DNA from: Candidatus Omnitrophota bacterium
Lineage (GTDB): Bacteria > Omnitrophota > Gorgyraeia > Zapsychrales > Fredricksoniimonadaceae
Direction of reading: 5' to 3'
DNA length: 41,764 bases
NCBI GenBank assembly: GCA_013285735.1
Contig: JABDGZ010000013.1
Span: 136-41,899, forward strand
The notes under the pieces are model-generated. The model saw only the letters and a program-made list of their open reading frames with translations. It made no database searches and had not been told where the DNA came from. The translations under genes were made by a program, and so were the position numbers. Shown here piece after piece: positions 19,814 to 28,402 of the stretch (the stretch's first letter is position 1; every line of letters starts with the position of its first letter).

Positions 19814-20847
19814 TGAATTTTATCCCTCATTCAAAACCAACGCTTCATACGAAAGACATTGCAGCTGTCAGCGCTGTCCTTAAAAGCGGAGCATTGGTTC
19901 AAGGTAAAAAAGTCTTGGAATTTGAAGACAAGGTAAGCTCTTATTTAGGTGTGAAGGCAGGGGTGGCGGTCAATTCCGGTACAAGCGCCTTGCATTTAGC
20001 GTTATTGGCGTTGAATATTGGTCCTGGAGACCAGGTGATTGTACCATCCTTTGTTTGTACAGCACTTTTAAACGCGGTTTCTTACACGGGCGCCAGTGTG
20101 CGGATTGTTGATGTGAATGAGGATGATTTTAATATTTCATCGACGCAGGTAAAGAAGAATTTAAATAAGAAGGTCAAAGCCATCATTGTCCCGCATATGT
20201 TTGGCTGTCCTGCAGACTTAAAAGAGTTATCAATTTTTGGTGTACCCATTATTGAAGATTGCGCGCAAAGCATTGGCGCTGATTATGGGGGGCGTCAGGC
20301 AGGATCATTTGGCGTATTATCCATTTGTTCGTTTTATGCGACAAAGGTGATGACGACCGGAGAAGGCGGGATGGTGCTTTCTAATCAAACAAAATTGTTG
20401 GACCGCATCCGTGATTTTCGTCAATACGATCATGCGTCAAATTTTCAAAACAGATATAATTATAAAATGACGGATTTTCAAGCAGCGTTAGGAATATCTC
20501 AATGGCAAGAGCTTCCGCAATTCATTAAGCGGCGCAGGCAAATAGCACAAATATATGACCGTGCTTTTGCTGATGGCGATTTCATCATCCCGTCTAAAGA
20601 TAACAGCAGAGCGCCTATTTATTACCGCTATGTGATCAAAATCAAAAAAAGAGCAAAAGTTTTTATAGAACAATTAAAGAAAAAGGGGGTTGGAGCATCC
20701 CAACCTGTCTTTAAACCCTTGCATCACTATGTTAAGGGATTTCAATGCCCGGTTGCTGACCAGCTGATGGACCAAGGTGTCTCTATTCCTATTTATCCTG
20801 ATTTATCCGCTCATCAAATACGTCAAATCTGTAGTGCGTGCATGTGA
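19813..20847 (+). CDS. DegT/DnrJ/EryC1/StrS family PLP aminotransferase
   Basis: VNSGTSALHLALLALNIGPGDQVIVPSF, IIEDCAQSIGADYGG, FYATKVMTTGEGGM. Confidence 0.95.
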   Translation: MNFIPHSKPTLHTKDIAAVSAVLKSGALVQGKKVLEFEDKVSSYLGVKAGVAVNSGTSALHLALLALNIGPGDQVIVPSFVCTALLNAVSYTGASVRIVDVNEDDFNISSTQVKKNLNKKVKAIIVPHMFGCPADLKELSIFGVPIIEDCAQSIGADYGGRQAGSFGVLSICSFYATKVMTTGEGGMVLSNQTKLLDRIRDFRQYDHASNFQNRYNYKMTDFQAALGISQWQELPQFIKRRRQIAQIYDRAFADGDFIIPSKDNSRAPIYYRYVIKIKKRAKVFIEQLKKKGVGASQPVFKPLHHYVKGFQCPVADQLMDQGVSIPIYPDLSAHQIRQICSACM

Positions 20848-20872
20848 TCTCGACTCATGCTGGCCCATGTCA

Positions 20873-20902
20873 TTGGACATCCTTGGGGAAATCTGTTATA
20901 AA
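20873..20902 (+). promoter_or_regulatory. putative sigma70-type promoter
   Basis: TTGGAC (20873-20878) - 18 bp - TATAAA (20897-20902) upstream of the 20944 ORF. Confidence 0.5.
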
Positions 20903-20943
20903 TTAGAGCTATACAAGAAGGTTTATTTTAATGGGGGGTAAAG

Positions 20944-21201
20944 ATGATAGAAAATGATACGTTAGTTAAACATAAAATATTAGGCTATGAAGGCCTTATT
21001 GATGGGGTGACAAAGTTGAAAATGTTATACACCGGTGAAAGAGCGGTTGATTTTCAATACCGGATAAAAGTTTTAGGTCTAGATAAACGTTATGTTGCTC
21101 CTGAAGAAGATTTGGAAATCGGTAACAAAGATAAAGAAAAAGAAATGCAAAGCATGTTTAGAAAACTCAGGCTAAAGGCAAGGAAGAAGGTCGTAAAGTA
21201 A
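20944..21201 (+). CDS. hypothetical small basic protein (85 aa)
   Basis: ORF with promoter-like sequence upstream; coding-like composition. Confidence 0.6.
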   Translation: MIENDTLVKHKILGYEGLIDGVTKLKMLYTGERAVDFQYRIKVLGLDKRYVAPEEDLEIGNKDKEKEMQSMFRKLRLKARKKVVK

Positions 21202-21206
21202 ATTCT

Positions 21207-21280
21207 GCGCCTGTAGCTCAACTGGACAGAGCATCAGTCTTCGGAACTGAGGGTTGGGGGTTCGAGTCCACCCAGGCGCG
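21207..21280 (+). tRNA. tRNA-Arg (anticodon TCG)
   Basis: cloverleaf: acceptor GCGCCTG/CAGGCGC, D-arm GCTC..GAGC, anticodon arm TCAGT-CTTCGGA-ACTGA, T-loop TTCGAGT; one mismatch in T-stem; 74 nt. Confidence 0.92.
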
Positions 21281-21368
21281 TTGGGTATTCAAGGAAACCA
21301 TAGGATTGGAGTTAAGTAGTGTGTAAATTCTTCTTGTATTTTTAGAAAATAGATGGAGAATAAATATT

Positions 21369-21572
21369 ATGAATCACAATAAAAAACAATCCAAAGCTGA
21401 CCTTATCGAGCCATATGCTGGTGAGTGGGTGGCCCTCACATCAAACCAGACAGCGATTCTCGCCCATTCCAGAAATTTGAAAACGGCTTTAAAACAAGCT
21501 CATCAAAAGGGTGAACAATTTCCCCACATGGTTAAAGCTTCCAATGAATTGACAGCCTCAGTCATCTATTGA
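21369..21572 (+). CDS. DUF5678-like small protein
   Basis: LIEPYAGEWVALTSNQTAILAHSRNLKTALKQAHQKGEQFPHMVKAS. Confidence 0.65.
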   Translation: MNHNKKQSKADLIEPYAGEWVALTSNQTAILAHSRNLKTALKQAHQKGEQFPHMVKASNELTASVIY

Positions 21573-22005
21573 ACCCTACGTTTACTATCCCCTATAAAAA
21601 GATTCACATTCCCTCACGGGGAGATTTTCCAGCACAAATTAAATATTCTCCCATCGTTGCCACCGTTTTAGAGAGCAAGACAAACCGGCTTGATTTTTCT
21701 TTTGATTCCATTATTGATTCGGGGGCTGATTATTGTGTATTTCCATCACAGTTGGGAGAATTGATTGGGCTTAATGTTGAGCTGGGTAAGAGATTGCCAA
21801 ATATTTTCATCATATCAAGGTTGCTTTGATTATTGGAAAAGAGGCATGGGAGTTCCCTTGTTTCGCTGGCTTTTCAAGAAAGATGAATCACAAGGGAGTG
21901 GGATTGCTTGGCCGACAAGGATTCTTTAATTTGTTTAAAAGAATCGAATTTTTAGAAAATAAGCGGAAGTTAATATTGACAGCAGAAGCCGCTTCGTTGT
22001 TTTAA
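21569..22005 (+). pseudogene. frameshifted retropepsin-like aspartic protease
   Basis: frame 1 holds IPYKKIHIP..FDSIIDSGADYCVFPSQLGELIGLNV; a different frame continues HHIKVALIIGKEAWEFPCFAGFSRKMNHKGVGLLGRQGFFNLFKRIEF to a stop near 22005. Confidence 0.7.
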
Positions 22006-22044
22006 TATCAGCATAAAAATAATAATAACAACAAAAAATGAAAG

Positions 22045-22075
22045 GAGTAAGACTTATAAGAAGTAGTCTTTACTC
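22045..22075. other. stem-loop GAGTAAGACT...AGTCTTTACTC upstream of HNH-like gene
   Basis: inverted repeat with 1-nt bulge. Confidence 0.5.
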
Positions 22076-22123
22076 TTATGGAACAGAGCAAAAATTCTAA
22101 AAACCTAGTTAATTTTTATAACT

Positions 22124-23029
22124 ATGTCTAAAGTTTTTAAAAAGCGTGGCAAGAGATGCTGTATCTGCGGTAAGCCGGTTTTTTCCATCCATTCCATGTA
22201 TTGCCACACACACGCACGCTTGGCCTATCGCATGAAAGAAAGACGGTTTCCACCCGAGGCTGTTGAGGGGGTTTGGAATTATTTGCGTGCCAATGGTGAT
22301 AGGTGTTTTTACACCAAATTGCCACTTGAGATGGAGGACATCAGATCCCCTTGGTTTTGTGTTTTTGACCATTTGATACCCCTTGATCCCCGCAAGATCG
22401 TGTTGACCTGTGCCTTGATCAACGAGATGAAATCAGCCCTTTCCGTCAAGGAATTTTGGTATTATGTCCAACAGTTGGCTGATTATATAGATAACGGCAA
22501 GAAGATAAAAAAGATAAAGCTGGCCTATTGGCGGCAAAGCGTGTTGAGTGAGAAAAGGGGACACGTACCTGCCGCGTTCGATGTCATGAGGGGAAGGGGC
22601 AAAAAATGTTGCCTTTGCGGGCGTCCGGTCTTTAATGTCCGATCCAAGTACTGCCTGCGGTGTTCACACTTCGTTCATCGCCTGGAGATGCAAGGGTTTG
22701 ATAAAAGAGTCGTTGAGGATATTTTAGACCATGTGCGCACCCATGGCTTTACGTGTTTTTATACCGGCATGCCTTTGGATATGGCCAATGACCGAAGCCC
22801 ATGGTATGGCGTTTTTGATTATTTGACGCCCGGTGATCCCTCCAAGGTTGTGCTGACTTCCGCCTTATTTAATGAGATGAAATCAGACCTTTCCATCAAG
22901 GAATTCTGGTATTACATCAGGCAATTGGCCAATTATAAAAGGAATCATACAAGAATCAGGAAGAAAAAATTGGTTTACTGGTATAGGCTGACACCCCAAG
23001 AGCTGCGTGTAAAAAGTCTTCGGGACTAG
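22124..23029 (+). CDS. internally duplicated HNH-like zinc-binding protein
   Basis: two ~150-aa repeats, each with CCxCGxPVF..YCxxC/H and CFYTxxPLxMxxxRSPWxxVFDxLxPxDPxKxVLTxALxNEMKSxLSxKEFWYY. Confidence 0.7.
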   Translation: MSKVFKKRGKRCCICGKPVFSIHSMYCHTHARLAYRMKERRFPPEAVEGVWNYLRANGDRCFYTKLPLEMEDIRSPWFCVFDHLIPLDPRKIVLTCALINEMKSALSVKEFWYYVQQLADYIDNGKKIKKIKLAYWRQSVLSEKRGHVPAAFDVMRGRGKKCCLCGRPVFNVRSKYCLRCSHFVHRLEMQGFDKRVVEDILDHVRTHGFTCFYTGMPLDMANDRSPWYGVFDYLTPGDPSKVVLTSALFNEMKSDLSIKEFWYYIRQLANYKRNHTRIRKKKLVYWYRLTPQELRVKSLRD

Positions 23030-23111
23030 GTGTTGGGGTTTTAGGAAGGCCAAATGAGGAGTTTTTTTAAAGAGAAATATTATTTTAACTGTAAAATATG
23101 ATAAACTTAAA

Positions 23112-23426
23112 ATGATGAAAATTTATCGTGATTACCGGGGGCAAAGCATACGTTTAACAGAGGAGCGGCGGAAACATATACTTGAGCATCCTGAAATGAA
23201 AGGACTGATGCCTCGTATTCAAGAAACTTTGTCTGAACCACAGCGGGTCATTCAATCGTTGAGCGATAAGGAAGCCAATCTATATTATAAATTTTATGTC
23301 GGTACAAAAGTGGGGGATAAATATTTGTGTGTTGTGGTAAAGATGATTAAGAAAGATGCGTTTATTCTTACGGCTTATTTAACGGATGCGATTAAAAAAG
23401 GGGAAATTATATGGCTAAGAAAATAA
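23112..23426 (+). CDS. PBECR/barnase-EndoU-like small protein (possible toxin)
   Basis: RLTEERRKHILEHPEM...PQRVIQS...YYKFYVGTKVGDKYLCVVVKM...FILTAYLTDAIKKG pattern. Confidence 0.6.
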   Translation: MMKIYRDYRGQSIRLTEERRKHILEHPEMKGLMPRIQETLSEPQRVIQSLSDKEANLYYKFYVGTKVGDKYLCVVVKMIKKDAFILTAYLTDAIKKGEIIWLRK

Positions 23427-23614
23427 TCAAACTTTGGTATGATAAAGAAGGCGATTACCTTGAAGTTGCTTTTGAGAAGAAGGTAGGATTTTTCCGTCAG
23501 ACCAAAAATGATGCGGTCATGGAAAAAGTTGACAAAAAAGGAAATATTCTTGGCTTTTCTGTCTTACATGTCAGCAAACTTGCCCAAAAACCATTACAAG
23601 TGTCATTAGCTTAG
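23411..23614 (+). CDS. DUF2283 family protein (possible antitoxin)
   Basis: KLWYDKEGDYLEVAFE....VMEKVDKKGNILGFSVLHVSKL; overlaps the upstream ORF. Confidence 0.75.
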   Translation: MAKKIIKLWYDKEGDYLEVAFEKKVGFFRQTKNDAVMEKVDKKGNILGFSVLHVSKLAQKPLQVSLA

Positions 23615-24706
23615 ATGTCAGTACAGGTTCCTCTACATAACACTCCTTTAGCAGATGAGCATGTGGCTTTGGGTGCCAAAATGGTGGGCTTTGGCGGCTG
23701 GAACATGCCTTTGCAATATGAAAGTATCCTCGCTGAGTGGGATCATAACCGCAAAACTGTTTCCATTTTTGACTGTTCCCATATGGGTGAATTTTTAATT
23801 AAAGGTGATGCCAAGGCTTGCGGTTTGGACTCCATTGTGACGCAGACGATCGTGGACATGCCTGTGAATACTTGCCGTTATGGGGCGATGCTCAATGGTC
23901 AAGGCGGCATTATTGATGATCTGATTGTTTACCGTAAAGCGCCTGAAGATTGGATGATTGTAGTCAATGCGGCTAATATAGAGAAGAATGCGCAGCATTT
24001 TCGTGACTCTCTCAATGCCAATGCCCAGTTTGAAGATGCTTCTTTTAAAATAGCCAAGCTGGATCTGCAAGGTCCCCAATCACGTGATGTATTAAAAGTT
24101 TTAGCACCGGGCATAGAAAAATTATCTTATTATACTTTTGATCAATTTCAGATAAATGATATCCCTTGTTTGATCAGCCGTACCGGCTACACCGGCGAGT
24201 TAGGCTTCGAAATTTATTGCCCTTGGGAAAAGTGTAAAGAAATCTGGAAATCTTTTTTGGCCCATGCTACAGTAAAACCCACAGGCTTAGGGGTGCGTGA
24301 TGTCTTGCGGGTGGAGATGTGCTACAGCCTTTATGGCCACGAACTCGATGAAAGCATTTCTCCGCTGGAGGCAGGACTGGATAAATTTATCGACGGAAAA
24401 AAAGATTTTATCGGGCGCCAGGCAGCTTTGGCGCGGCCTCCAGAACGCAGCATCGGTTATTTTATCAGTGCCTCGCGTAAAAGCCCCAGGGCTGGAAACA
24501 AGATTTTTGATTCAGGGGAAAAAGAAATGGGAGTCGTTACAAGCGGCACTTTTTCACCAGCGTTACAGGTTGGTATTGGCATAGGATTCATGAGTCGTAC
24601 CAGCAAGGACGCTGGTACTGGTATTTTTTTCGGTGATGAAAAAAGTAAATCTGCGGCCACCGTTGCCAAAAGGCCTTTTTATAAAAACGGATCTTTAAAA
24701 TCATAA
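23615..24706 (+). CDS. gcvT: glycine cleavage system T protein (aminomethyltransferase)
   Basis: TPLADEHVALGAKMVGFGGWNMPLQY, ISRTGYTGELGFEIY, GLGVRDVLRVEMCYSLYGHELD. Confidence 0.97.
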   Translation: MSVQVPLHNTPLADEHVALGAKMVGFGGWNMPLQYESILAEWDHNRKTVSIFDCSHMGEFLIKGDAKACGLDSIVTQTIVDMPVNTCRYGAMLNGQGGIIDDLIVYRKAPEDWMIVVNAANIEKNAQHFRDSLNANAQFEDASFKIAKLDLQGPQSRDVLKVLAPGIEKLSYYTFDQFQINDIPCLISRTGYTGELGFEIYCPWEKCKEIWKSFLAHATVKPTGLGVRDVLRVEMCYSLYGHELDESISPLEAGLDKFIDGKKDFIGRQAALARPPERSIGYFISASRKSPRAGNKIFDSGEKEMGVVTSGTFSPALQVGIGIGFMSRTSKDAGTGIFFGDEKSKSAATVAKRPFYKNGSLKS

Positions 24707-24734
24707 TTTTTAGTTTTGAACACAGGAGATGGTT

Positions 24735-25121
24735 ATGGAAATCGAAGAAAATTTTCTTTACACCAAAGAGCATGAATGGGTTTCTATTGAAGATAATATA
24801 GCGACGATGGGCATTTCTGATTATGCCCAGGAAGCGCTGGGGGATGTGACCTATGTCGAGCTGCCCGAAGAAGAATCTGACGTAGAACAGTTTGAACAGT
24901 TTGTTTCCGTCGAGTCAGTCAAGGCTGCCAGCGATATATTCGCCCCGATGGCTGGTAAGGTCATCGAGGTCAATCGAAAGCTCGAGGACACTCCAGGCTT
25001 GATCAATAAGGATTGTTACGGTAAAGGCTGGATCGCCAAGATCGACGTGCGTGATATGGATGAAAGTACTAATCTGATGAGCGCGGAAGAATATCGGAAC
25101 TATTTGGAATCCTTGCATTGA
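24735..25121 (+). CDS. gcvH: glycine cleavage system H protein
   Basis: YTKEHEWVSIEDNIATMGISDYAQEALGDVTYVELPE, VESVKAASDIFAP lipoylation site; ATG 24735 gives better spacing from ACAGGAG. Confidence 0.97.
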   Translation: MEIEENFLYTKEHEWVSIEDNIATMGISDYAQEALGDVTYVELPEEESDVEQFEQFVSVESVKAASDIFAPMAGKVIEVNRKLEDTPGLINKDCYGKGWIAKIDVRDMDESTNLMSAEEYRNYLESLH

Positions 25122-26455
25122 ACCCGTATATCACCAATACCCCCCCAGAAGTTGAGCAAATGCTCAAGAGTATCGGCGTCAATACTATTGACGCCCTTTT
25201 TGCTGACATTAAACCCGAACACAGGCCTAAATCATTTGACCTGCCCTCAGGCCTTTCAGAATATGAAGTTGTCCGCCGTGTGACAGCCCTGTCTTTAAAA
25301 AACAATGTACATGTCACGCCATTTATCGGCGGAGGCTATTACGATCATTATATTCCCACCGCCGTATCATCATTGACTTCCAGGGGAGAATTTTATACCG
25401 CTTATACTCCCTATCAACCTGAATGTGCCCAGGGGACCTTGCAGGCCCTTTTTGAGTATCAAAGTTCCATGTGCGCCTTGACCGGTATGGAGGTTTCCAA
25501 TGCCTCTTTATACGACGGGGGAACAGCTCTGTACGAGGCCATGATGATGGCCATTCGGATCACTGGACGCAATAAAGTGATCATGGACGGCGGGGTCAGT
25601 CCTATTTACCGTAAAATTCTAAAAACATACACGCATCATCTGTCTTATCAATTTGAAGAAACACCGGTGGTTCATGGCCAAAGCAGCCGCGAAGAAATAT
25701 GCCGGCTTCTTGATAAGGACACCGCGGTTGTGATTTTGCAGAACCCTAATTTTTTCGGGGCCATTGATGATTTTACAGACATTATCCAAAAGGCCCATAG
25801 TGCCGGTGCGTTAGTTATTGTCAGTGTCTATCCCATATCTTTAGGATTATTAAAAACACCGGCGGAGATGGGTGCTGATATTGTGACCGGAGAGGGTCAA
25901 TCCTTGGGGTTACCCCTTAATTTCGGCGGCCCTTATTTAGGGTTTATCTGTGCCCGCAAAAAATATATCCGTAAAATGCCCGGACGTATCGTCGGTGAAA
26001 CCGTGGACTCCAAGGGGCAGCGATGTTTCGTTAATACCTTACAAGCGCGTGAACAGCATATCCGTCGGGAAAAAGCCACGTCTAATATTTGTACCAATGT
26101 CTCTTTATGCGCCTTACAGGCGGCGATTTTTATGGCAGTGATCGGTAAAAATGGACTGAAGGAAATGGCGCAGTTGAATTTGGATAAAGCTGAATACGCG
26201 AAGCAAGTGTTGGCCAAGATCAAGGGTGTTGAAGTCAAACGTTCCGCGCCGACATTTAATGAATTCACCGTGCATCTGCCCAAGGATGCTTCTCAGGTAG
26301 TTGCGGTCATGATGAAAAAAGGCTTCGCCGCAGGATTTGCGCTGGGCCGTTATTATCCAGGCATGGAGCGCTATTTATTAGTCGCTGTGACCGAGAAGCG
26401 GACCAAGGAAGAGATTGACCGTTACGCGAAGGCGTTGCAGGAAGTGTTAGAATAA
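25118..26455 (+). CDS. gcvPA: glycine dehydrogenase (decarboxylating) subunit 1
   Basis: FIGGGYYDHYIPTAVSSLTSRGEFYTAYTPYQPECAQGTLQALFEYQSSMCALTGM. Confidence 0.97.
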   Translation: MNPYITNTPPEVEQMLKSIGVNTIDALFADIKPEHRPKSFDLPSGLSEYEVVRRVTALSLKNNVHVTPFIGGGYYDHYIPTAVSSLTSRGEFYTAYTPYQPECAQGTLQALFEYQSSMCALTGMEVSNASLYDGGTALYEAMMMAIRITGRNKVIMDGGVSPIYRKILKTYTHHLSYQFEETPVVHGQSSREEICRLLDKDTAVVILQNPNFFGAIDDFTDIIQKAHSAGALVIVSVYPISLGLLKTPAEMGADIVTGEGQSLGLPLNFGGPYLGFICARKKYIRKMPGRIVGETVDSKGQRCFVNTLQAREQHIRREKATSNICTNVSLCALQAAIFMAVIGKNGLKEMAQLNLDKAEYAKQVLAKIKGVEVKRSAPTFNEFTVHLPKDASQVVAVMMKKGFAAGFALGRYYPGMERYLLVAVTEKRTKEEIDRYAKALQEVLE

Positions 26456-26463
26456 TACGCGTG

Positions 26464-26716
26464 CATTGTAAGTGATAAGTTTGTTCTTTTTGCGACTGGG
26501 CTCCGCCGCGTTTTTTCCTGCCTGCTTCTGCAGGCAGGACGCCAAAGGTCTCATTTTTTTCGGTGGCTGAACAACTCGCCTTGAAGTTCTCTGGAACTTC
26601 AAGGCTCGAACAGTTCAGCCATCCCTCGGCCAAAAGCCTCGGGATGCCCTCAAAAAATGAGCTGCTTTGGCTAAAAACGCACAGTCGCAAAAAGAACAAA
26701 CTTATCACTTACAATG
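26464..26716. repeat. structured palindromic element, family C copy 1 (253 bp)
   Basis: termini CATTGTAAGTGATAAGTTTGTTCTTTTTGCGACTG / CAGTCGCAAAAAGAACAAACTTATCACTTACAATG; nested internal hairpins; inverted copy at 31767-31994. Confidence 0.92.
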
Positions 26717-26851
26717 ATGCATGTATATAATTGCGGCGGGTGGATCGGCGTTGATGTTAAGGGGCGGACGGTGACGGTTCTCTGGGCTAGTGAAGGGAAA
26801 CCACCGTTCTATAAGGCTGTGACGTTCGCGTTTCAATTAGGAGCACCTTAA
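26714..26851 (+). CDS. possible 45-aa small ORF
   Basis: MMHVYNCGGWIGVDVKGRTVTVLWASEGKPPFYKAVTFAFQLGAP; start overlaps the end of element C1; below the track size cutoff. Confidence 0.25.
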   Translation: MMHVYNCGGWIGVDVKGRTVTVLWASEGKPPFYKAVTFAFQLGAP

Positions 26852-26885
26852 CAGCAAGGCCGAGACAGGACCCGCAGGGAAAAGA

Positions 26886-28361
26886 ATGGAATATATGGAA
26901 TTAATTTTTGAAAAATCTATAGCAGGGCGTAAGGGGTTTGATTTTGGGGCTTCGGATGTTCCTGTCCATGTGCACATCGCTTCCAAATATGCACGCACCC
27001 AGGATGCTCCTTTACCGGAAGTGTCAGAACTTGACGTTGTCCGCCATTATACCCGTTTGTCCCAAAAAAACTTTTCCATCGATACGCATTTTTATCCCTT
27101 GGGCTCATGCACCATGAAATATAATCCCAAGTTTACCGAAGCACTTGCACGCTTGTCGGGATTCACCGACCTGCATCCTTTGTTGGCCCAGTTGTCGGGC
27201 GGCGAGCAATGGACCCAGGGGGCGTTGCAGATTTTGTATGAGTTAGAAGAGTGGATGTGTGAAATGACCGGCTTTAGTTATTTTACCATGCAGCCTCTGG
27301 CTGGCGCTCACGGAGAATTGACCGGCATCATGCTCATGGCGGCGTATCACAAGTCTAAAGGCAACAGTAAGAAAAAATATGTCATCATTCCTGACTCTGC
27401 GCACGGTACCAACCCTGCTTCTGCCGCGGTGGCTGGTTATGAAACAATTTCTATTCCGTCTAATAAAGACGGCGGGATGGATTTAGAAGCGCTTAAAGCG
27501 GCTGTTAATGATGAGACAGCCGGCTTGATGATGACCGTGCCCAGTACCTATGGTGTATTTGAACCCAATATCAGCGAGATCGCCAAGATCATTCATGCGG
27601 TCGACGGTATTATGTATTATGATGGGGCCAATTTAAACGCGGTCTTGGGGCGCTCCCGTCCGGGTGATATCGGCTTTGATGTGATGCATATCAACACGCA
27701 TAAAACCTTTACAACACCTCATGGCGGCGGCGGACCTGGTGCCGGGCCTGTGGGTGTTAATCATAAACTTTTTAAATTCTTGCCGATCTCACGGGTGGTC
27801 AAGCGCAGCGACGGCATTTATATGCTGGATTATAATTATCCTGAATCCATCGGGTATATTTCTTCATTTTATGGTAACTTTGGTCTTTTGGTACGTGCCT
27901 ATGCTTATATGTTGATGTTGGGCAAGGAAGGTTTGAGGGCCACGACCGACCATGCGGTGCTGAACGCCAACTACATCATGAAAAAATTGGAGCCCTATTA
28001 TAAAATTTGCTTTGACCGTATCTGCATGCATGAAAGTGTTTTTTCAGCCTCACGGCAGGCGGAACGCGGGGTGCATGCCATTGATATTGCCAAATTCCTG
28101 ATCGATCAGCAGATCCATCCGCCGACGGTGTATTTCCCCATCAGTGTCCCTGAGGCGATCATGATTGAACCGACTGAAACTGAGTCCAAGCAGACCATGG
28201 ATCATTTTATTGAGAAAATGATCGAGGCTGATAAACTTTCTCAAACTGACCCCGCCGCATTTAAAGAATTTCCCAAGACCATGCCGGTGGCCCGGCCGGA
28301 TGAAGTTAAAGCAGCAAGGGATGTTAAAACTAGTTTCTTTTTAACCTCTGAAAAAGAATAG
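26886..28361 (+). CDS. gcvPB: glycine dehydrogenase (decarboxylating) subunit 2
   Basis: FYPLGSCTMKYNPK, QPLAGAHGELTGIMLM, PDSAHGTNPASAAVAGY, DVMHINTHKTFTTPHGGGGPGAGPVGV. Confidence 0.97.
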   Translation: MEYMELIFEKSIAGRKGFDFGASDVPVHVHIASKYARTQDAPLPEVSELDVVRHYTRLSQKNFSIDTHFYPLGSCTMKYNPKFTEALARLSGFTDLHPLLAQLSGGEQWTQGALQILYELEEWMCEMTGFSYFTMQPLAGAHGELTGIMLMAAYHKSKGNSKKKYVIIPDSAHGTNPASAAVAGYETISIPSNKDGGMDLEALKAAVNDETAGLMMTVPSTYGVFEPNISEIAKIIHAVDGIMYYDGANLNAVLGRSRPGDIGFDVMHINTHKTFTTPHGGGGPGAGPVGVNHKLFKFLPISRVVKRSDGIYMLDYNYPESIGYISSFYGNFGLLVRAYAYMLMLGKEGLRATTDHAVLNANYIMKKLEPYYKICFDRICMHESVFSASRQAERGVHAIDIAKFLIDQQIHPPTVYFPISVPEAIMIEPTETESKQTMDHFIEKMIEADKLSQTDPAAFKEFPKTMPVARPDEVKAARDVKTSFFLTSEKE

Positions 28362-28363
28362 TT

Positions 28364-28391
28364 CTGGATTCCCGCTTTCGCGGGAATGACA
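28364..28391. repeat. 28-bp palindromic repeat (dRS3-like), copy 2
   Basis: CTGGATTCCCGCTTTCGCGGGAATGACA identical to 5027-5054. Confidence 0.85.
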
Positions 28392-28402
28392 GGGTGTATG
28401 TC

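Noticed and set aside
26307-26708. 133-aa minus ORF across gcvPA end and element C1
   Set aside because: Overlaps the well-supported gcvPA and the palindromic element; no recognisable protein motif.
26717-26885. Glycine riboswitch upstream of gcvPB
   Set aside because: Did not find the paired conserved glycine-aptamer core motifs; position inside the operon is also atypical.
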